From contig CAVQYC010000004.1 in NCBI GenBank assembly GCA_963717985.1, positions 124,001 through 188,000 on the forward strand: a stretch of DNA of 64,000 nt. Direction: 5' to 3'. The notes beneath the pieces were generated by a model that had not been told where the DNA came from, ran no database searches, and saw only the letters and a program-made list of their open reading frames with translations. Positions 59,764-64,000 of this stretch are shown here, one piece after another; the stretch's first letter is position 1, and every line of letters starts with the position of its first letter. This DNA comes from BOG-1155 sp963717985 (GTDB taxonomy: Bacteria > Desulfobacterota > Syntrophorhabdia > Syntrophorhabdales > WCHB1-27). The position numbers and the translations under genes were made by a program.

Positions 59764-60540
59764 CTACCACATGGCATGGCCGCCGTCGATAACCAGGGCC
59801 TGCCCGGAGGTACTGTCCGCCTTGCAGAAGTACAAGACCGCTTCTCCGATTTCCTCGGGCGTCTGCGGCCTCCCCAGGGGCATATGGATTTTCGCGATTG
59901 TCTCGATGAGCTTCGCGGGCTCGACGCCGAAGGCGGGAGCATACGCGGGGCTCAAGTGCTCGCTCCACATGGGTGAATCGATAAAGCCGGGGCAGACCGC
60001 ATTGACGGTGATGTTGTAAGGTGCCAGTTCCTGGCACCAGACCTGGGTAAGACCGATGAGCCCGTGTTTCGTGGCAGCGTAAGCGCTTTGGAGGGGTCCC
60101 GGCCTCTTTCCGGCCACGGACGAAATATTGATTATGCGCCCGCTCGTGTTCCTGATCATGTCCGGCACGACCGCCTGGGCACAGAGAAAGGCGCCTTTCA
60201 GGTTGACAGCGATCACCTTGTCGAAGTCCTCTTCCTTAAAATCAGCAAGAGGCGCGACCCTTATGATCCCCGCATTATTCACCAAAACATCGATCCTGCC
60301 AAAGGCTTCGAGCACGGTGCGCGCCATTTTTCTCGTTGACTCGCGGGAAGCCACATCCGTGGCCACCCCTAGGGCGCTCGCCCCCGATGCCTTGATCTCG
60401 CCGGCGAAGCGGTCGCATTCTTCCTGGAGCAAGTCGGCTACTACAACGCGCATGCCGGCGGCAGCCAGCACTTTGCAGATACCGTGGCCTATGGCGCCCA
60501 CTGCGCCTGTGACGATTACTACCCTTCCTTTCAGATCCAT
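59764..60540 (-). CDS. SDR-family oxidoreductase (3-hydroxyacyl/3-oxoacyl type)
   Basis: This 258-residue classical SDR starts MDLKGRVVIVTGAVGAIGHG (60540). It has the nucleotide motif TGAVGAIGHG, VLVNNAGIIR, catalytic Ser in IINISSVAGK, YxxxK in SAYAATKHGL and CPGFIDSPMW. It closes with VIDGGHAMW. It resembles 3-oxoacyl-ACP reductases and 3-hydroxybutyrate dehydrogenases. The next SDR lies 32 bp upstream in the same direction, so both probably act in one CoA or alcohol oxidation pathway. Confidence 0.9.
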   Translation of the reverse strand: MDLKGRVVIVTGAVGAIGHGICKVLAAAGMRVVVADLLQEECDRFAGEIKASGASALGVATDVASRESTRKMARTVLEAFGRIDVLVNNAGIIRVAPLADFKEEDFDKVIAVNLKGAFLCAQAVVPDMIRNTSGRIINISSVAGKRPGPLQSAYAATKHGLIGLTQVWCQELAPYNITVNAVCPGFIDSPMWSEHLSPAYAPAFGVEPAKLIETIAKIHMPLGRPQTPEEIGEAVLYFCKADSTSGQALVIDGGHAMW

Positions 60541-60572
60541 CCCCTTACCTCCCTTTTTTTGCAGGCCGCTCG

Positions 60573-61355
60573 CTATCTCAACTGATAACCGCAGATCCAT
60601 CCGCCATCGACAACAAGCGTGGTGCCGGTGACAAAAGACGCAGCGTCGGAACAGAGCCACGTGACCGCTTCGGCTATTTCCTCCGGTTTCCCCACGCGTC
60701 CCGATGACGAAAAGCCGCCGAGGGCGCCGTAAAATGCGTCCTTGGGCACCCCCCCTATCTGGGCCGCTTCATCCATCATGGGTGTCTCGACAAAACCGGG
60801 GCACACGGCCGCCACGCGGATTCCCTGGGTGGCATACTCCATGGCAGCAACCTTGGTGAGCCCTACCACTCCGTGCTTCGCCGCCGTATAGCCGCACACC
60901 AGGCTGAGACCCGTGAGGCCCATGGCAGACGCTATATTCACGATCGCCCCCTTGCCAAGTGTCAGCATCCGGGGGATTTCATACTTCATGCACAGCCAGA
61001 CCCCGGTGAGGTTGATGCCGATTATCCTGTGCCAATCCTCCTCCGAATAATCGGCGGTGGGCGCATTGGCACCGCCTATGCCGGCATTATTGACCGCGTA
61101 ATCCAACCTGCCGTAGGTCTCGATGGTTTTCGCCATGAGGGTCTGCACGTCGGCGGAGCGGGATACGTCGGTTCTCACAAAAAGCGCTTCCCCACCCTTC
61201 TCCCTGATCAGACGGATTGTCTCCTCCCCCTTATCGACCTGCACGTCGGAGGCGACCACCCGCGCCCCTTTCTCCGCAAAGGCCAGTGCCGAAGCGCGGC
61301 CGATCCCTCCACTTGCTCCTGTCACCACTGCGACTTTTCCCTCGAATTGGTTCAT
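60573..61355 (-). CDS. SDR-family oxidoreductase
   Basis: The 260-residue protein starts MNQFEGKVAVVTGASGGIGR (GGAGGAGGAA upstream). It has YAVNNAGIGG, Ser in IVNIASAMGL, YxxxK in CGYTAAKHGV, CPGFVETPMM and TTLVVDGGWICGYQ. It is a glucose-1-dehydrogenase/BphB-like NAD(P)-dependent SDR. It is not a copy of its neighbour (only the common SDR motifs match). Confidence 0.9.
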   Translation of the reverse strand: MNQFEGKVAVVTGASGGIGRASALAFAEKGARVVASDVQVDKGEETIRLIREKGGEALFVRTDVSRSADVQTLMAKTIETYGRLDYAVNNAGIGGANAPTADYSEEDWHRIIGINLTGVWLCMKYEIPRMLTLGKGAIVNIASAMGLTGLSLVCGYTAAKHGVVGLTKVAAMEYATQGIRVAAVCPGFVETPMMDEAAQIGGVPKDAFYGALGGFSSSGRVGKPEEIAEAVTWLCSDAASFVTGTTLVVDGGWICGYQLR

Positions 61356-61451
61356 TCGCGTTCCTCCTCCTTCAGTTATTGGGGCGACCGCGGCTGCGCT
61401 GCCGGCCGCCCCTAGCTCTTCGTGTCTCTTCCGGTCGGCTCCCGCCCCTCC

Positions 61452-62465
61452 TTACTCCTCTATCTGCGGCCCTGCGGAGCCGGGGCGGAACCACATGACC
61501 GGGCGGTACTGGCGTGGAACTGTGCCCGCCTGCTTGAACTTGGGATATCCAAGAATAGCCGCCGTGCGTATCGTCCACGAAGGGTCTCCGAAACCGAGTT
61601 TCGCCTTCAGGTCTGGGATCATATTGGCCCCCTTTCCTGCAAAATTGCTCCAGCAGAAGCCGAGCCCCAGCGATGCGGCTGCGAGATTCATGTTTTGTCC
61701 GCAGATTCCGATTGATAGGGCAGGATCATTCAGTTTTTCGTTGCTGCCCAGGAAGATGGCGCAGGGGGCGTCCATAAATACAGGAAGCTCCTTCATAGCG
61801 GTGCAGCGAAAGCCTTGCTGAGTGCGGGGCTCAAAAACGCCGGTGTCTACCACCCCGACAAGGTTCATAATGGCATCATCGTTGAGGAATGCAGGGTACA
61901 TGCCCGCGTACAATGCCTGAAGCGCGATTTCAAGCTCGTCGATAAGGGCTTTGTCCGTAACAACGGTGAACTTCCACGGTTGGTGATTACCGCCGCTCGG
62001 GGCAAACCGCCCTGCTTCCAACACACGGCGTATGAGATGGTCGGGCACGGGGTCCTTCTTGAAGTTTCTCACGCTCCGCCGCTCCAAAATGGTCCTTTCG
62101 ACCTGGTTCCACTCGTCGGGGTTGCCGTCTTTGTTTTTGGGCTCCAGAGGCATCTTTATTTTTGAGAACCCCGTGTCGAAGAAGCCGCCCTTAACTTCAT
62201 AGGGGCTGACAACAGAGATAGCGTCCTTAGGGCAGGCTACCATACAGTTAAAACAGGAAAAGCAGAGATGGGTGTCGTTCATCCTCGGATGTTTTTCTTC
62301 ATCCATCTCCCAGCATCTGTACGGACAGTTCTGGAGACAAAGGCCGCAGCTCGAACATTTCTCGGGATCCACCTTCATCACTCCGCTCATGACATCCGTA
62401 GGTCTCAGCATCGGTTTGAGTTCTTCAAAGGTCGGGGCCTTTGGGGCTTCTTTTGCGTCATCCAT
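61452..62465 (-). CDS. Ferredoxin-nitroreductase fusion protein
   Basis: The 337-residue protein has two 4Fe-4S clusters at the N-terminus (CSSCGLCLQNCPYRC and CFSCFNCMVACPKDAIS). A flavin nitroreductase domain follows (RTILERRSVRNFKKDPVPD, RFAPSGGNHQPWKFTVVTD, QNMNLAAASLGLGFCWSN). Fusions of this kind let ferredoxin electrons reach FMN directly and are common in strict anaerobes. The substrate is unknown. It lies between SDR genes and acyl-CoA genes. Confidence 0.92.
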   Translation of the reverse strand: MDDAKEAPKAPTFEELKPMLRPTDVMSGVMKVDPEKCSSCGLCLQNCPYRCWEMDEEKHPRMNDTHLCFSCFNCMVACPKDAISVVSPYEVKGGFFDTGFSKIKMPLEPKNKDGNPDEWNQVERTILERRSVRNFKKDPVPDHLIRRVLEAGRFAPSGGNHQPWKFTVVTDKALIDELEIALQALYAGMYPAFLNDDAIMNLVGVVDTGVFEPRTQQGFRCTAMKELPVFMDAPCAIFLGSNEKLNDPALSIGICGQNMNLAAASLGLGFCWSNFAGKGANMIPDLKAKLGFGDPSWTIRTAAILGYPKFKQAGTVPRQYRPVMWFRPGSAGPQIEE

Positions 62466-62530
62466 CGCTTATCCTCCCATTGTTTTTATCACGAGGTCTT
62501 TTGCCCTCATGTTGTGCAGGGGTGGGTGAC

Positions 62531-62938
62531 TCACGTCCCCCATCCCCCCTTCGGCTCTATGATCTCCGTCAGCACGCCGGACATGCTTTGAGGGTGTATG
62601 AAGACAGCCCTAAAATCCTTGGTGTCCGTCTCACCCATCAACTTCATCCCTTTGGACTTGAAGTGGTCGATCGTCTGATCGAACTCATCCACTTCCAGAG
62701 AGACGTGGTGGATACCCTCTCCCCTTGTCCGGATGAACTTGTCGATAAGGCTTCCAGGCTCTATGCTGCCCAGCAGCTCGAACCGCGCTTCTCCGATTGC
62801 AACGAGGACCGTCTCGAATTTCTCGTCCTCAAACCTCTTCCGCCACACCTCCCTGGCACCGCAGGTCTTCACGAAAAAATCGAGGGTCGCCTCCAGGTTC
62901 TTCGCGGCGATACCCACGTGGTTGAATCTCGTTATCAC
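62531..62938 (-). CDS. mce: Methylmalonyl-CoA epimerase-like VOC protein
   Basis: The 135-residue vicinal-oxygen-chelate protein starts MITRFNHVGIAAKNLEATLD with the metal histidine in NHVGIA. It has ARFELLGSI, GEGIHHVSLEVDEFDQTIDH with the second histidine, and a terminal glutamate in LTEIIEPKGG. Length and motifs fit methylmalonyl-/ethylmalonyl-CoA epimerase. It sits 9 bp after the thiolase stop, consistent with acyl-CoA metabolism. Confidence 0.85.
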   Translation of the reverse strand: MITRFNHVGIAAKNLEATLDFFVKTCGAREVWRKRFEDEKFETVLVAIGEARFELLGSIEPGSLIDKFIRTRGEGIHHVSLEVDEFDQTIDHFKSKGMKLMGETDTKDFRAVFIHPQSMSGVLTEIIEPKGGWGT

Positions 62939-62947
62939 GCATCACCT

Positions 62948-64000
62948 CTATCGTGCAAGTATGTGTATGCCCGCAACGGCGCCATGCTCCAGGTTCGTCA
63001 CGAGCCCCCCCAGCATCTGGGCCAGGCCCACCTTCGCATTCGGCGTCTGGCGGGCCCCTGCCTGGCCTCTCAGGTGCAGGACGACCTCACACACGGTGCG
63101 GACGCCGGAGGCACTCAGCGGGTGTCCCAGGGCGAGGAGGCCACCGCTCGGATTAACGGGGACGCGGCCGCCTATAGCCGTCGCACCCGACCTGAGAAAC
63201 TGTATGCCCTCCCCCGGCTTACAGAGCAGGAGGTCCTCATATCTCAGTATCTCCTCGTTCGCAAAGGCATCGTGCATCTCGACGAGGTCTATGTCCTTGG
63301 GATCGACCCCCGCCATCTCATATGCCAGCTTCGCAACCTTTACCCCCACGGGCGATGCGCAGATGTCTTCCTGGGCATACTTGTAGTCCGCGGAGCAGAG
63401 CGCCGAGCCCAGGACCCGTATGGGCTTTGTCGTATATCTTCTCGCCACGTCCATGGAACAGAGAATGGCCGCCGCCGCCCCGTCCGTATTGGGGCAGCAC
63501 ATGAGGAGAGTAATGGGGTCGCAGATCATGCGCGAGTTGAGTATCTCCTCGACGGTGAACTCCCTCTTGTACTGGGCCTGTGGATTGAGACAGCCGTTGT
63601 GGTGATTCTTGACCGACACCAGGGCGAAGTCCTCCAGCGTCGCCCCCGCCTCCATCTGCCTCCGCGCCACCATGCCGAACATGGCGGGCATGGTCATGCC
63701 GATGTGTCCTTCGAGGTCGTCCTTCTCAGGGGAGATGAGCTTGCCTGCTATGGGGCTTGTTGTCATCGATTCTACCCCCATGGCGATCCCGACGTCGTAC
63801 CTGCCGTCGGCGATCTCCTTCCAGACCCCCCGAAAGGACGTCGACCCCCCGGCACAGGCATTCTCCACGTTGATCATCTCGATGCCGCGTATACCCACTT
63901 CCTTTAATATCTGTTGGGAGGTACAGTTCGCGTCGTACTGTCTCGCGCAATAGGCGACCTGAATTGCCCTCGGCGGGATACCGCAATCGGCCAGGGCCGC
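62948..64000 (-). CDS. Thiolase-family protein, 5' end beyond the window
   Basis: The frame stays open to the window end, so the start is missing. It contains the acylation cysteine region INVENACAGGSTSFRGVW, MGVESMTTSPIAGK, DLVEMHDAFANEEILRYEDL and the C-terminal GGLLALGHPLSASGVRTVCE with the catalytic His in GHP. The missing second active-site cysteine near the C-terminus and the EMHDAFA motif place it with SCP2/acetyl-CoA acetyltransferase-like thiolases rather than degradative FadA. It heads the leftward acyl-CoA gene group. Confidence 0.9.
   Translation of the reverse strand, partial: AALADCGIPPRAIQVAYCARQYDANCTSQQILKEVGIRGIEMINVENACAGGSTSFRGVWKEIADGRYDVGIAMGVESMTTSPIAGKLISPEKDDLEGHIGMTMPAMFGMVARRQMEAGATLEDFALVSVKNHHNGCLNPQAQYKREFTVEEILNSRMICDPITLLMCCPNTDGAAAAILCSMDVARRYTTKPIRVLGSALCSADYKYAQEDICASPVGVKVAKLAYEMAGVDPKDIDLVEMHDAFANEEILRYEDLLLCKPGEGIQFLRSGATAIGGRVPVNPSGGLLALGHPLSASGVRTVCEVVLHLRGQAGARQTPNAKVGLAQMLGGLVTNLEHGAVAGIHILAR

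Noticed and set aside
62441..63907. 488-codon frame on the + strand
   Set aside because: It is antisense to the epimerase and thiolase genes; composition reflects their codon bias.
9..64000. tRNA, rRNA or a second CRISPR array elsewhere in the window
   Set aside because: I saw no cloverleaf-like tRNA, rRNA segment or second set of regularly spaced repeats; a tRNAscan or Infernal run would be decisive.

Overview
This window appears to be a chromosomal segment (or binned contig) of a Gram-negative, probably anaerobic bacterium. LolC/E and LolD homologues and a periplasmic rhodanese imply an outer membrane. The NtrC-type sigma-54 regulator, DUF3786, the ferredoxin-nitroreductase fusion and the SDR/thiolase genes fit a Desulfobacterota ('Deltaproteobacteria', Syntrophorhabdia-like) host. 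That assignment is inferred from gene content, not from a marker search.

1-33.2 kb is a type I-B CRISPR-Cas locus. It starts with a CRISPR array of about 275 repeats (hand count, 37-bp repeat, 33-41 bp spacers) filling 9-20224. The crRNA sense is the minus strand, so the leader and youngest spacers lie at the right end (20225-20451) and the degenerate last repeat is at 9-45. An IS3-family element, itself split by an IS1634-family element, lies between the leader and the cas genes. The cas operon reads leftwards: cas6-cas8b1(cst1)-cas7(cst2)-cas5-cas3, then a cas6 3' remnant, an orphan MNT nucleotidyltransferase, a repeat-like site, an MNT/HEPN toxin-antitoxin pair, and cas1-cas2-cas4.

33.3-45.6 kb is a housekeeping block. 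It holds a pRiA4b ORF-3-like gene, a cupin gene, a DUF2400/TIGR02757 gene, rimO, lysS, a LolC/E-like permease gene and lolD rightwards. Leftwards it holds htpX, rsmB, a PASTA protein gene, rpe and a DUF3786 gene.

45.6-53.5 kb is accessory. It carries a large hairpin, an SDR, a MerR-HicB fusion with a frameshifted hicA, a RES-toxin remnant, a CDF metal exporter, a sigma-54 response regulator, a pentapeptide-repeat protein and a DUF2156 protein.

53.5-56.6 kb holds three reading frames interrupted by single in-frame stops: a GNAT (UGA), a cNMP-binding/rhodanese fusion (UAG) and a periplasmic rhodanese (UGA). In the rhodanese the UGA sits in the active-site loop and is followed by a SECIS-like hairpin, making it a good selenoprotein candidate.

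56.7-59.8 kb is a RAYT (REP-associated tyrosine transposase) gene flanked by inverted copies of a short motif, into one of which an IS1182 element has inserted. 59.8-64 kb is a leftward catabolic/CoA gene group: two SDRs, a ferredoxin-nitroreductase, a methylmalonyl-CoA epimerase-like VOC protein and a thiolase cut by the window end.
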